This document shows, piece by piece, positions 52,562 through 61,395 of a stretch of 64,000 bases of DNA (position 1 is its first letter; every line of letters begins with the position of its first letter). Source of the stretch: Desulfobacterium sp. GTDB taxonomy: Bacteria > Desulfobacterota > Desulfobacteria > Desulfobacterales > Desulfobacteraceae. The stretch is from NCBI GenBank assembly GCA_016342325.1, contig JAEINR010000014.1, forward strand, positions 1 to 64,000, written 5' to 3'. A model generated the notes under the pieces. The model searched no databases. It was given only the letters and a program-made list of their open reading frames with translations, and was not told the DNA's origin. The position numbers were made by a program, and so were the translations under genes.

Positions 52562-53710
52562 ATGAGTCGTTACGAATACGGTTTTCCAAAATATGTAAGT
52601 GTTGCAGAAAAACGGGCAAAGACCGAGAAGAAACTCAAGCAGCTGAAGAAGAAAAACCCGGGGATCGCTCCCATTGAGATAACGGGACGAAAGCTTGCCG
52701 AATCCTGGTGGGGCATTTCCTGGAACAAGAATCTCGAAAGCTATGCCGACTTTTCCAACCGCATCGGCCGGGGCCGATCCTATGTGCGCCACGGTGCGGT
52801 GCTGGATCTCAAGATCGAAGAGGGGAAGATCCTCTCCCTTGTCCAGGGCTCAACCGCAAGGCCCTACAAGGTGGAGATCTCCATCAAGAAACTGAAGCCC
52901 AAGGTTTGGGAAACCATTGTCCAGGCGTGCAAGGGTGAGATCGGTTCCCTTGGGCTGCTCATGGACGGCAAGCTTCCCAAGACCATGGAGAGCCTGCTGA
53001 CCCACCCGGATCACGGCATGTTTCCCTCCCCCGGGGAGATCGACTTTGACTGCTCCTGCCCGGACTGGGCCCTGATGTGCAAGCATGTGGCCGCCACCCT
53101 TTACGGCGTGGGCGCACGGCTTGACCAGGATCCTTCACTTTTTTTCACCCTCAGGGGGGTGAAGATGGAAGCCCTTGTCTCCCAGGCGGTCAAGGGCGAG
53201 GCGGACGCGCTCATCAAGCGGGCCAAATCAAAGGGATCCAAGCGGATCATCCAGGATGCCGACCTGTCATCGGCCTTTGGCATTGATATGGACGATCTGC
53301 CGGCACCACCCGCAAAGACCCCAAAGAAAAAGGCGGTCAAGACGATCCCAGCACTGGTAAAACGCAAAAAAGTCTCCGCAACTAAGGCCGTCAAGACCGT
53401 GGCTCCGGTGGTTAAGCGCAAAAAGGCCCTAGTAAAGAAGGCCACGAAGACCGTGGTTCCCCCAAAAAAGAGTGCCAAGACCGTTGCACCTGGGATAAAG
53501 AGTCAAAAGAGCTCCGACCCGAAGGGAGCCGACTACGATATTGTGGTGGCCATCATCCGGAGACGGCGGGTCACGGGGATCGGATTCAAGGAGATAAAAG
53601 AGCGCACTGCCATTGGGGATACAAAGATCCGGAACATCATCTTCCGGGCAAAGCAGAATAAAGAGATTCGGAACATCAGCCGCGGCCTCTACATCAAGGG
53701 AGAAAAATAG
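52562..53710 (+). CDS. SWIM zinc-finger protein with histone-H1-like tail
   Basis: 382 residues from ATG 52562 (GAGGCAGGT just before); the longer frame overlapping the helicase is rejected. N-terminal part holds a SWIM finger: CSCPDWALMCKHVAA near 163 (CxC-xn-CxH). From about 250 comes a Lys/Ala/Pro-rich tail with irregular repeats such as KKAVKTIPALVKRKK, TKAVKTVAPVVKRKK and TKTVVPPKKSAKTVAP, resembling eukaryotic histone H1 tails, then a short helix-turn-helix-like end (FKEIKERTAIGDTKIRNII). Adjacent bacterial SNF2 and SWIM genes are a known pair; the tail would bind DNA. Confidence 0.88.
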   Translation: MSRYEYGFPKYVSVAEKRAKTEKKLKQLKKKNPGIAPIEITGRKLAESWWGISWNKNLESYADFSNRIGRGRSYVRHGAVLDLKIEEGKILSLVQGSTARPYKVEISIKKLKPKVWETIVQACKGEIGSLGLLMDGKLPKTMESLLTHPDHGMFPSPGEIDFDCSCPDWALMCKHVAATLYGVGARLDQDPSLFFTLRGVKMEALVSQAVKGEADALIKRAKSKGSKRIIQDADLSSAFGIDMDDLPAPPAKTPKKKAVKTIPALVKRKKVSATKAVKTVAPVVKRKKALVKKATKTVVPPKKSAKTVAPGIKSQKSSDPKGADYDIVVAIIRRRRVTGIGFKEIKERTAIGDTKIRNIIFRAKQNKEIRNISRGLYIKGEK

Positions 53711-53715
53711 GTGTC

Positions 53716-54870
53716 ATGAAAAAAAAGATCACCGATAACCCCATGTACATATATCTGATGGTGCTCACCATTGCCGCCACAGCCGGTCTCCATGTGTGGC
53801 GCACCCTGTTTGACAACTTTGCGGTGAATGTGGTCAACCTGGACGGTCACCATATCGGCATTCTTCAATCTGTCCGGGAGATTCCCGGATTTCTGGCGTT
53901 GCTGGTGGTTTATCTCCTGTTCATCATCAAGGAACACACGCTCTCCGCCTTTTCCATCGTGGTGCTGGGGATCGGTGTGTCGGCAACGGGTCTCTTTCCA
54001 ACCTTTTACGGGCTGATCTTCACCACCCTTGTGATGAGCTTTGGGTTTCACTATTTTGAAACCACGAACAAATCCCTGACCCTTCAATATTTTGACCAGG
54101 ATACCGCCCCCCTTGTGTTTGGAAAACTGAGAAGCTATGCTGCGGTGAGCAATATGGCCGCAGGCGCCATGATCTTCATAGCCGCGTCCTTTCTCTCCTA
54201 TACCCAGCTCTACCTGGTGTTTGGTGTTCTCGTGGTGGGGGTGGGGGCATGGGCCTTTCTCCAAAATCCCGCGTCAGCGGAGATGGTTCCCCAGCATAAG
54301 AAGATGATCCTGAAACGACGCTACTGGCTCTACTATGTTCTTACCTTCATGGCTGGTGCCAGGCGTCAGATCTTCATCGCCTTTGCCGTATTTCTCCTTG
54401 TGAAGAAATTTGAGTTTTCCGTACAGGCCATTGCGGCCCTGTTTCTCTTTAATAATCTTGTTAACTATTTTCTGAGCCCTTTTATCGGCCGATGCATTGT
54501 CCGGTTCGGCGAGAGAAAGGTGCTGTCCCTTGAATACTTCAGCCTGATTTTTATTTTCATTGCCTATGCCATGGTGGACTCAAAAGCCTTGGTGGCATTG
54601 CTCTATGTGGCGGATCATATCTTTTTCAATTTTGCCATTGCCATTAACACCTTTTTCCAGAAGATTGCCGATCCCAGGGATATTGCCCCGAGCATGGCCG
54701 TGGGATTTACCATCAACCATATTGCTGCCGTGGTGCTTCCGGCCATCGGCGGGATGCTGTGGATCGTGGATTACCGGATTCCCTTTATCGGGGCGGCCGT
54801 ATTGAGCATCGGTTCCCTTGTGCTCGTGCAGTTGATCCCAGGAGAACTTGAAAAGAGAAAAGCATCCTGA
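53716..54870 (+). CDS. Major facilitator superfamily transporter
   Basis: 384 residues, about 11-12 hydrophobic helices (for example LMVLTIAATAGLHVWRTLF, LALLVVYLLFIIK, FSLIFIFIAYAMVDSK). MFS outline with a loop FEKMETTNKSL-like FETTNKSLTLQYFD after helix 4. Inner membrane; substrate unknown. Five bases after the SWIM gene, so it is on the same transcript as the SNF2-SWIM pair, which is unexpected and may be incidental. Confidence 0.85.
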   Translation: MKKKITDNPMYIYLMVLTIAATAGLHVWRTLFDNFAVNVVNLDGHHIGILQSVREIPGFLALLVVYLLFIIKEHTLSAFSIVVLGIGVSATGLFPTFYGLIFTTLVMSFGFHYFETTNKSLTLQYFDQDTAPLVFGKLRSYAAVSNMAAGAMIFIAASFLSYTQLYLVFGVLVVGVGAWAFLQNPASAEMVPQHKKMILKRRYWLYYVLTFMAGARRQIFIAFAVFLLVKKFEFSVQAIAALFLFNNLVNYFLSPFIGRCIVRFGERKVLSLEYFSLIFIFIAYAMVDSKALVALLYVADHIFFNFAIAINTFFQKIADPRDIAPSMAVGFTINHIAAVVLPAIGGMLWIVDYRIPFIGAAVLSIGSLVLVQLIPGELEKRKAS

Positions 54871-54964
54871 TTCCTGGCTTCTGACTATCTTTTTCCATGT
54901 TATTTTGGTATGGACCGTCACCTGACGAAACAGGTGTAACCGATACCAACGTTTAAAGGGATGC

Positions 54965-56353
54965 ATGAAAAAAGGAATCGATTTAACCGAAGGGAATATC
55001 CTGCCTAAAATAATCGGCCTGACCCTGCCGATTGTGGGGACCTCCTTTGTGCAGATGGCGTACAACCTTACCGATGTCATTTGGCTTGGCCGGACTGGAT
55101 CTGCAACGGTTACAGCCGTTACAACCGCCGGTTTTTTCATGTGGCTGCTTCTGAGCATCTTCTATTGTACCAAAGCCGGTACGGAAACGTTGGTGTCCCA
55201 GGCGGTGGGTAGAAAAGATTTTAAAACGGCCCGGCAGGTATCTGAAAATGCCCTGACATTTGCCATCTGCTGCTCCATTATTTTAAATCTTACGGTACTG
55301 GTCAGTTCAGGCGTTTTGCTCAAATTTTTTAAACTGGAACCAGAGGTGATGGGGCATGCCCTGGCCTATTTGCGGATTGTCTCCTTTGGGATGTTTTTCG
55401 CTGTGATAAATCCCACATTCAGCGCAATTTATATCGGGTTCGGCAACAGCAGAACCCCATTTGTTGTGAGCTCAATGGGGCTGGTCTTGAACATTATCCT
55501 TGACCCCATATTGATCTTCGGGTGGGGGGCGATTCCGGCACTTGGGGCAAAAGGCGCTGCCCTGGCAACGGTTGTTTTAAATATTCTGGTTTTTTCCGTG
55601 TTTTTGTTCAAACTGAAATCAGACAGCTCCGTACTTGAACGGTTTAAGCTGTTTGCTCCGATAGACAAAAAAATCCTGAAAAAGCTGTTGGATATCGGAA
55701 TTCCGGTAACGATTCATCAGGTGGCATTCTGTTTGATTTCCATGTATATCGGCAGGATCGTCTCTGGTTTCGGCACGATTCCATTGGGCGTTCAGAATGT
55801 TGGCGCAAGTATTGAGGCCTTGTCCTGGAATACGGCGTTAGGGTTTTCCACAGCCCTTGGAACCTTTACCGGTCAAAATTACGGCGCCTTGAAATTGGAT
55901 AGAATCAGGAAAGGATATTATATCGTCCTTTTTTTAAGTCTCAGCCTGGGGGGGCTGGCCACCATCGGGTTTTATTTTTTTGGCAGCCAGATCTTTTCTG
56001 TGTTCACAAGTGAAAGTGTCATGCGATCAACCGGGGCGCTCTATCTTAAAATCCTTGCGGTTTCACAAATGTTCATGTGCCTTGAAATTATTTCAGCAGG
56101 TGGCTTTTACGGGTTGGGAAGAACACGGCCGCCATCATTGACAAGTGTCTTGTTCACCGGATTGAGAATCCCGGCGGCCCTTGCTGTTGTCAGTTTTACG
56201 ACCTGGGGGGTTGCCGGTGTGTGGTGGTGTATCAGCATCAGCAGCGTGGTTAAAGGGATTATCGTGTCATCGTGGTATATGTTGGAGTTGAACGCCTTGC
56301 CGACGTTGAATGTGGGATCCCCGGCCAACCGGCTGAGACCTGAAGAAGGTTGA
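54965..56353 (+). CDS. MATE-family multidrug efflux protein
   Basis: 462 residues, 12 predicted helices: ILPKIIGLTLPIVGTSFVQM, VIWLGRTGSATVTAVTTAG, GFSTALGTFTGQNYGALK and FFGSQIFSVFTSESVM are typical NorM/DinF parts. Inner-membrane Na+ or H+ antiporter for cationic compounds. More AT-rich by eye than its neighbours, so it may have been acquired separately. Single gene, no regulator beside it. Confidence 0.92.
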   Translation: MKKGIDLTEGNILPKIIGLTLPIVGTSFVQMAYNLTDVIWLGRTGSATVTAVTTAGFFMWLLLSIFYCTKAGTETLVSQAVGRKDFKTARQVSENALTFAICCSIILNLTVLVSSGVLLKFFKLEPEVMGHALAYLRIVSFGMFFAVINPTFSAIYIGFGNSRTPFVVSSMGLVLNIILDPILIFGWGAIPALGAKGAALATVVLNILVFSVFLFKLKSDSSVLERFKLFAPIDKKILKKLLDIGIPVTIHQVAFCLISMYIGRIVSGFGTIPLGVQNVGASIEALSWNTALGFSTALGTFTGQNYGALKLDRIRKGYYIVLFLSLSLGGLATIGFYFFGSQIFSVFTSESVMRSTGALYLKILAVSQMFMCLEIISAGGFYGLGRTRPPSLTSVLFTGLRIPAALAVVSFTTWGVAGVWWCISISSVVKGIIVSSWYMLELNALPTLNVGSPANRLRPEEG

Positions 56354-56407
56354 ATGTTTTTCTGGGGTCACGATCCTTTGTCTGTTTTGCCTTACCGGGA
56401 TAAGTTG

Positions 56408-56436
56408 TTGACGAAAAAATAATGATTTTGTATAAA
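56408..56436 (+). promoter_or_regulatory. Sigma-70-type promoter of the soluble hybrid kinase
   Basis: TTGACG, 17-bp spacer, TATAAA (56431-56436); about 150 bp before the kinase start. Confidence 0.6.
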
Positions 56437-56582
56437 AAGAGATCATTGCTTTTTTAATTACCCAAAATCACCACCCACGCCCGACTTCTTGGTCACAACC
56501 GATTTTTATGGTCCTTGGTCTATCCCAAGACCTGCATGGACACGACTGCCTATACCGTGGCGAATTTATGGAGGGTCTTATA

Positions 56583-59225
56583 ATGAAAACAGATCACATC
56601 CATGTTCAAATAAAGCAGATCGCAGCCTCCCTTGATGCAAACATCAGAAGCTGCCATGACACCCTCAACGAACTCAAACGGCTCTCCCAGCTGCTTTTTT
56701 CCGAGATCACAGCCGACCAATTGGATATTGATCGTTGGTTTGAAACAGAGGGGTTTGGCGTCGATGATGCCGGTTTCTGGCTCAGACTTCCCCTTCAGGA
56801 GGCGTTCCGGTCCGACAGGGTCCCCGACAATGCCATCTCCTATTCCTGGTCCCCCGGGTTGAGGAATAATCCGGAAACCTGTTTTCGCATGTACTGCCTT
56901 AGAAACATCGGTACTTTTCTGGACGAAATGCGAACCCGGTTGCCGGGCAGTGCCTGGTTCTATTACCAGGATGTGACAAACACTTCGGTTCAGTTTCCCT
57001 ATATCGACCAGGCCGAAGCCATCGATCCCGGGTTTGACTGGACGTCCTACCACACCTTTGTATCGGTGGAACCTTCCAACAATCCGGAAAGAAAGATACA
57101 GTGGACCAAACCGACCATTGATTATGCAGGCGAGGGGCTTATCGTTTCGGCCTCGATTCCCGTCTATCTGGCAGATCAGTTCGTGGGTCTCTGGAGCATC
57201 GACCTGCCCATGAAAAGCCTGTACCAGGATTTTATCCTGGACACATACATCACAGGCCAGATCAACTTTATTGTGGATTCCGATGGCATCATCATGGATC
57301 ATCCTGCCGTGGAAACCGAGATAGACAAGGCAAAGGGCAGCATTTTCCAGCGCCACCTCCACAGCCTCGGTCCGGAGTTCAAAGAGATCTCCCTGGCCCG
57401 CCTGAAAAAAAACCGCAAGGGCCGTTTCAGGCTCACAAAGAAAGGCGCTTTTGATCTCATCGTCTACCACGAGGTGATTCCGGGAATCGAATGGATTCTT
57501 TTTGTGATATTTCCCCGGTCATCCATGGAGGATGTTGCCAATAAACGCATCAGGGCCGCCCTTGACCGGGTCAAGTCCGGAGACTTTTCCTACCGGCTCG
57601 CAAAGGGGGCAGACATTGAACAGGTCAGATTGATCGTCGAGGGCTACAACGAGATGGTTGCGACCCTTGAAACCCAGGAGATCATTCGTAAAAAGGCCCA
57701 GCAGGATCTCCTGAAGAGCGAAGAGATGTTCCGAAATCTGTTTGAGCACTCCTACGACGCCATCTTCATCCACACCATTGACGGGGGGATCCGGAACGCC
57801 AACAAGAGCGCATCCCTGCTGCTGGGATACCCCCACCACGAGCTCTGCGCCATGAATCTTATGGATCTGTTTTCCCAGGAGGGGGCAGCATATGTGAAAA
57901 AGGCCTTGAATGTCGGCCAAAAGCAAGGTTCAATGCTTTTTGAGACCACGCTTCTCACCCGGTTTGACACCCGTATTCCCGTGGAGATCAGTTTCAGCAT
58001 TATCTCCAGCAAACAAGGCCAGTACCAAGCGATCTGCCGGGACCTTTCGGAACGGCTGCGGGCCCTTAAGGAGCGGAAAAAACTAGAAAACCGCCTCAGC
58101 CACTACCAGAAGATAGAGGCCATCGGTACCCTGGCCGGCGGCATTGCCCATGATTTTAACAACATCCTCTTTCCCATCATGGGGTATTCGGAGATGCTGT
58201 TAGAGGATCTGCCGGAGGAGACTCCCGAGTATCGCAAGGTTAAGAAAATCTACAAGGCAGCATATCGGGCCAAGGAGCTTACCATGCAGATCCTGACCTT
58301 CAGTCGCCATGCAGACCAGGAGCAGAGCCCGGTCCAGTACCAGCTGATCGTCAAGGAGGCGCTCAAGCTGTTGCGCGCATCCATCCCAAAGGACATCGAG
58401 ATCATCCAGAACATCAAGCCGGGGGGCAGCCCCGTGTTCGCCGACCCCACCAAACTGCACCAGATCGTCATGAACCTGTGCACCAACGCTTTCCATGCGG
58501 TCCAGGAATGCGGTGGTAAGTTCGAGGTGGGGCTGGATGAGGTGGCGATTGATACGGACGCGATCCTGGGCAACCCCGGGTTGCAATCCGGAGAGTACGT
58601 CCATTTGTCGGTCAGCGACACGGGTCATGGTATCAATAAAGAGATCCTGCCCATGATTTTTGATCCCTACTTCACCACAAAGGGGAACGGAAAGGGCACG
58701 GGCCTCGGTCTCTCCGTGACCTACGGCATCGTAAAAGATTTAAACGGCGACATCAAGGTCTACAGCGAACCGGGCAAGGGTACGACCGTTCATGTCTATC
58801 TGCCCAAGGCCGAGACGCCCCCTTTGGTGGAAAAATTTTCCGGGGAGCCCATCGTCAACGGCACCGAACACATCCTCTTGGTGGACGATGAGGAGAGCAT
58901 CGCCCAGATGGGTCGGCAGATGCTGGAAAAGCACGGTTACAGCGTTACCGCCTGCACCGACAGCCTCGAGGCGCTGGAAGCCTTTAGGGCCAATTCCGAG
59001 GGGTTTGATCTTGTGATCACCGATATGACCATGCCCAATATGACCGGCGATATCCTGGCCGCTGAGATTAAGAAACTCAGCGCCACCACCCCCATCATTC
59101 TCTGTACCGGTTTCAGCGAAAAAATTTCGAGAAACAGTTATTCCACCAAGGTAATTGACGATTTTTTGATGAAGCCCGTCACCATGCACACCATTAGCCG
59201 AAGCATCAGAAAACTTCTGGATTAA
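56583..59225 (+). CDS. Hybrid histidine kinase with Cache-like sensor but no membrane segment
   Basis: 880 residues from ATG 56583 (GGAGGG seven bases before), rejecting 25 extra codons. N-terminal about 30-320 resembles a dCache sensor (FYYQDVTNTSVQFPYID, LIVSASIPVYLADQFVGLWS, NFIVDSDGIIMDHPA), followed by a HAMP-like stretch, PAS about 385-500, HisKA with AGGIAHDFNNILFP near 525, HATPase_c (NLCTNAFHAV, GKGTGLGLSVTYG), and a receiver (ILLVDDEESIAQ, D in LVITDMTMPN). I see no transmembrane helix on either side of the Cache part, so the sensor appears cytosolic, which is unusual. No output gene adjacent; target unknown. Confidence 0.88.
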   Translation: MKTDHIHVQIKQIAASLDANIRSCHDTLNELKRLSQLLFSEITADQLDIDRWFETEGFGVDDAGFWLRLPLQEAFRSDRVPDNAISYSWSPGLRNNPETCFRMYCLRNIGTFLDEMRTRLPGSAWFYYQDVTNTSVQFPYIDQAEAIDPGFDWTSYHTFVSVEPSNNPERKIQWTKPTIDYAGEGLIVSASIPVYLADQFVGLWSIDLPMKSLYQDFILDTYITGQINFIVDSDGIIMDHPAVETEIDKAKGSIFQRHLHSLGPEFKEISLARLKKNRKGRFRLTKKGAFDLIVYHEVIPGIEWILFVIFPRSSMEDVANKRIRAALDRVKSGDFSYRLAKGADIEQVRLIVEGYNEMVATLETQEIIRKKAQQDLLKSEEMFRNLFEHSYDAIFIHTIDGGIRNANKSASLLLGYPHHELCAMNLMDLFSQEGAAYVKKALNVGQKQGSMLFETTLLTRFDTRIPVEISFSIISSKQGQYQAICRDLSERLRALKERKKLENRLSHYQKIEAIGTLAGGIAHDFNNILFPIMGYSEMLLEDLPEETPEYRKVKKIYKAAYRAKELTMQILTFSRHADQEQSPVQYQLIVKEALKLLRASIPKDIEIIQNIKPGGSPVFADPTKLHQIVMNLCTNAFHAVQECGGKFEVGLDEVAIDTDAILGNPGLQSGEYVHLSVSDTGHGINKEILPMIFDPYFTTKGNGKGTGLGLSVTYGIVKDLNGDIKVYSEPGKGTTVHVYLPKAETPPLVEKFSGEPIVNGTEHILLVDDEESIAQMGRQMLEKHGYSVTACTDSLEALEAFRANSEGFDLVITDMTMPNMTGDILAAEIKKLSATTPIILCTGFSEKISRNSYSTKVIDDFLMKPVTMHTISRSIRKLLD

Positions 59226-59231
59226 CAACGT

Positions 59232-59293
59232 ATAGTGCCGGTCAAATGACATGATGCCAACCTTACCCTTATTGAGAGGTGGCGGTATCAATT
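59232..59293 (-). repeat. Dispersed intergenic repeat, family 2, copy 2 (reversed)
   Basis: Read on the minus strand it gives CAATTGATACCGCCACCTC ... GTTGGCATCATGTCATTTG then ACCGGCACTAT, matching the copy at 29949-30010 with one indel and about ten substitutions over 62 bases. Confidence 0.75.
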
Positions 59294-59331
59294 GATCTGA
59301 CCTGAGCAATAACCCGGAAAGGAGAATTGCC

Positions 59332-61332
59332 ATGACCGTTTCCATAACATCTCCAAAGGACCCCATGGACTTGGAACGGATCTTTCAGTTCCTCTATGAG
59401 GTCTGGAACAACGAGTTTGAGCGGGACATCCCAGGCATGGATCACCGTAGGGGATGGGTCAGGGACGAGCTGGACGATTGGGCCGACCACCTGATCGCAC
59501 TCAGCGATACAGGGCAGATCCTGGGCTGCATCCGCACCAACACGCTGAACCAAGGAAAACCACCCCCGGAACTTTCAGACAACATGGCGTTTGAGAAGCT
59601 CGGTACCCTTTTTGGTAAGGACAAGGTGTCGTTCATCTCCCATCTGGCCGTCGCCCCTGCCCACCGGGGCAGCACCGTGGTTTCTTTGCTCATGTCCCAC
59701 ATCTTCCGGGCAAATTTTGAAAAAAAGATCCAGGTGGCGACCTGTTACTGCCAGCTGACCCTTGTTTCCCTCTACTGCCGGTTCGGCCTCTGTCCCTACC
59801 TGCCCAATTTCAGGATCGATGTCGGGGTGAGGGTGCCGCTGATCGGCTGCGTCAACGACCGCAATTATTTCGAGAAAACCGGCAGCCCCCTGGCAATGCT
59901 GGTTCCGGAAACCCTTAACGACCACGGCCGGGCTGCAAAACGGCTTGAAGAACATTTTCCAAAGTTCTACGATCCCGGCCTTGAAAAAATTCCGTCCAAG
60001 GCGCTCTGGGCCCAGTTGGCCTACGCCCCGGCCATGGAAGAGCACCGGGAAGGGTTCAAGTTGTTCCAGGATATTCCCCTGGAGAGCATAGAACAGGCGT
60101 TGAAGATGCTCCCACGGCTTCAGCTTGCCCAGGGGGAGGTGTTGTTCATGAAGGGAGACAAGGAGGCCTCCATGGGAATTCTTCTTTCCGGCTCCATGGG
60201 GCTTGGGGTGGGCGAAGGGAAGGACCCCCACTTCATTTCCGTGATCCGGCCCGGGGAACCCTTTGGCGAAATCAACACCCTGACAAAGATCCGGCATTCC
60301 ACCACCCTGGTCGCCATGGAGCCGAGCAAGGTGCTGCTCCTCTCCGAACAGATGTTTGAACGGATCGCAGAAAAGAATCCCGGCCTTGCCATTCAGCTTT
60401 ATAAAAATATCGTAAACATCCTGGCCCGGAGAATGACGGACGCCAATAACAACCTGTCGGAAATCCTGGGCAAGAACGACCTTGCCGCCATCCGGGTTCA
60501 CCGCCCGGCCCTCTACGGTTCAGGGCAACGGGTGGAGTCCTACAGCTTTGACACCCTCATGGACAAGGAATCCGAATACAAGCGGCTGAAGACCCAGGCC
60601 CAGGTGGCCCAGGCCATGGAGTTCTCCAAGCTCAAGGGCATCGGCCTTGCCAACGGGGATACCATCCTCGATCTGGGATCCGGCCCCGGGGTTACGGCCA
60701 TGCTTTTGTCCCATAACTTCCCAAAGAGCCGGATCATCGGCATAGAACCGGATAAAGACCTGCGGACAAGGGCCGAGGCCTTGAAGGCTGAAAAGGATCT
60801 TACCCGCTGCGATTTCCTTGAGGGAACGGCCCAGGAGATTCCCCTGGCAGACGATTCCATTGACTTTGCCTATGCAAGGCTATTGTTCCAGCACATTCCC
60901 AACCCCATGGCGGCCCTGAAGGAGATGCACCGGGTGACCCGGAAAAACGGAATCGCCTGCATCCTTGACGTGGATGATGATACCATCTTCATCCACCCAC
61001 GGGTCAAGGGGTGGGAGGCGGTGGAGAGACGGGTGGCAAAAGCCCAGGCAAGTTACGGCGGAGACCGCCATGTGGGCCGGAAGCTCCTCTCCTACTTGCT
61101 TGAAGCCGGGTTTGAATCGGTGCGGGTGGACCTTGTTCCCGTCACCACCCAGATGCTGGGGCCCGAGGTTTTCTTTGATATTGTGTTTGGCTTTAAGCAG
61201 CAGACCCTCAAGCGGGCAGGGGATTGGGACGAAGAAACCGGGAAGCGCTTCAGCGCCATCCGCGACCTTCTCCAGGAGAAAGGCGCGTTTGCATCTGAAA
61301 ACATTTTTGTGGTCCATGGAACCGCCACCTGA
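59332..61332 (+). CDS. GNAT-cNMP-binding-methyltransferase triple-domain protein
   Basis: 666 residues. N-terminal GNAT-like N-acyltransferase about 1-190 (FISHLAVAPAHRGSTVVSLLM is the acyl-CoA pocket region). Cyclic-nucleotide-binding (CRP-like) domain about 235-365 (GEVLFMKGDKEASMGILLSG, RPGEPFGEINTLT). Class I SAM methyltransferase about 420-600 (ILDLGSGPGVTAM motif I, FAYARLLFQHIPNPMAALKE). Start ATG follows AAAGGAG. Substrates unknown; the GNAT part resembles autoinducer-synthase-like or hydroxyacyl-type acyltransferases only loosely. A fusion of three unrelated modules in one chain. Stand-alone gene. Confidence 0.85.
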   Translation: MTVSITSPKDPMDLERIFQFLYEVWNNEFERDIPGMDHRRGWVRDELDDWADHLIALSDTGQILGCIRTNTLNQGKPPPELSDNMAFEKLGTLFGKDKVSFISHLAVAPAHRGSTVVSLLMSHIFRANFEKKIQVATCYCQLTLVSLYCRFGLCPYLPNFRIDVGVRVPLIGCVNDRNYFEKTGSPLAMLVPETLNDHGRAAKRLEEHFPKFYDPGLEKIPSKALWAQLAYAPAMEEHREGFKLFQDIPLESIEQALKMLPRLQLAQGEVLFMKGDKEASMGILLSGSMGLGVGEGKDPHFISVIRPGEPFGEINTLTKIRHSTTLVAMEPSKVLLLSEQMFERIAEKNPGLAIQLYKNIVNILARRMTDANNNLSEILGKNDLAAIRVHRPALYGSGQRVESYSFDTLMDKESEYKRLKTQAQVAQAMEFSKLKGIGLANGDTILDLGSGPGVTAMLLSHNFPKSRIIGIEPDKDLRTRAEALKAEKDLTRCDFLEGTAQEIPLADDSIDFAYARLLFQHIPNPMAALKEMHRVTRKNGIACILDVDDDTIFIHPRVKGWEAVERRVAKAQASYGGDRHVGRKLLSYLLEAGFESVRVDLVPVTTQMLGPEVFFDIVFGFKQQTLKRAGDWDEETGKRFSAIRDLLQEKGAFASENIFVVHGTAT

Positions 61333-61395
61333 AACGTTCCTGCACGGTGAGGAAAAGCCTGTCCTGATGCCGTCATTTCTGATAGAAAATGATCC

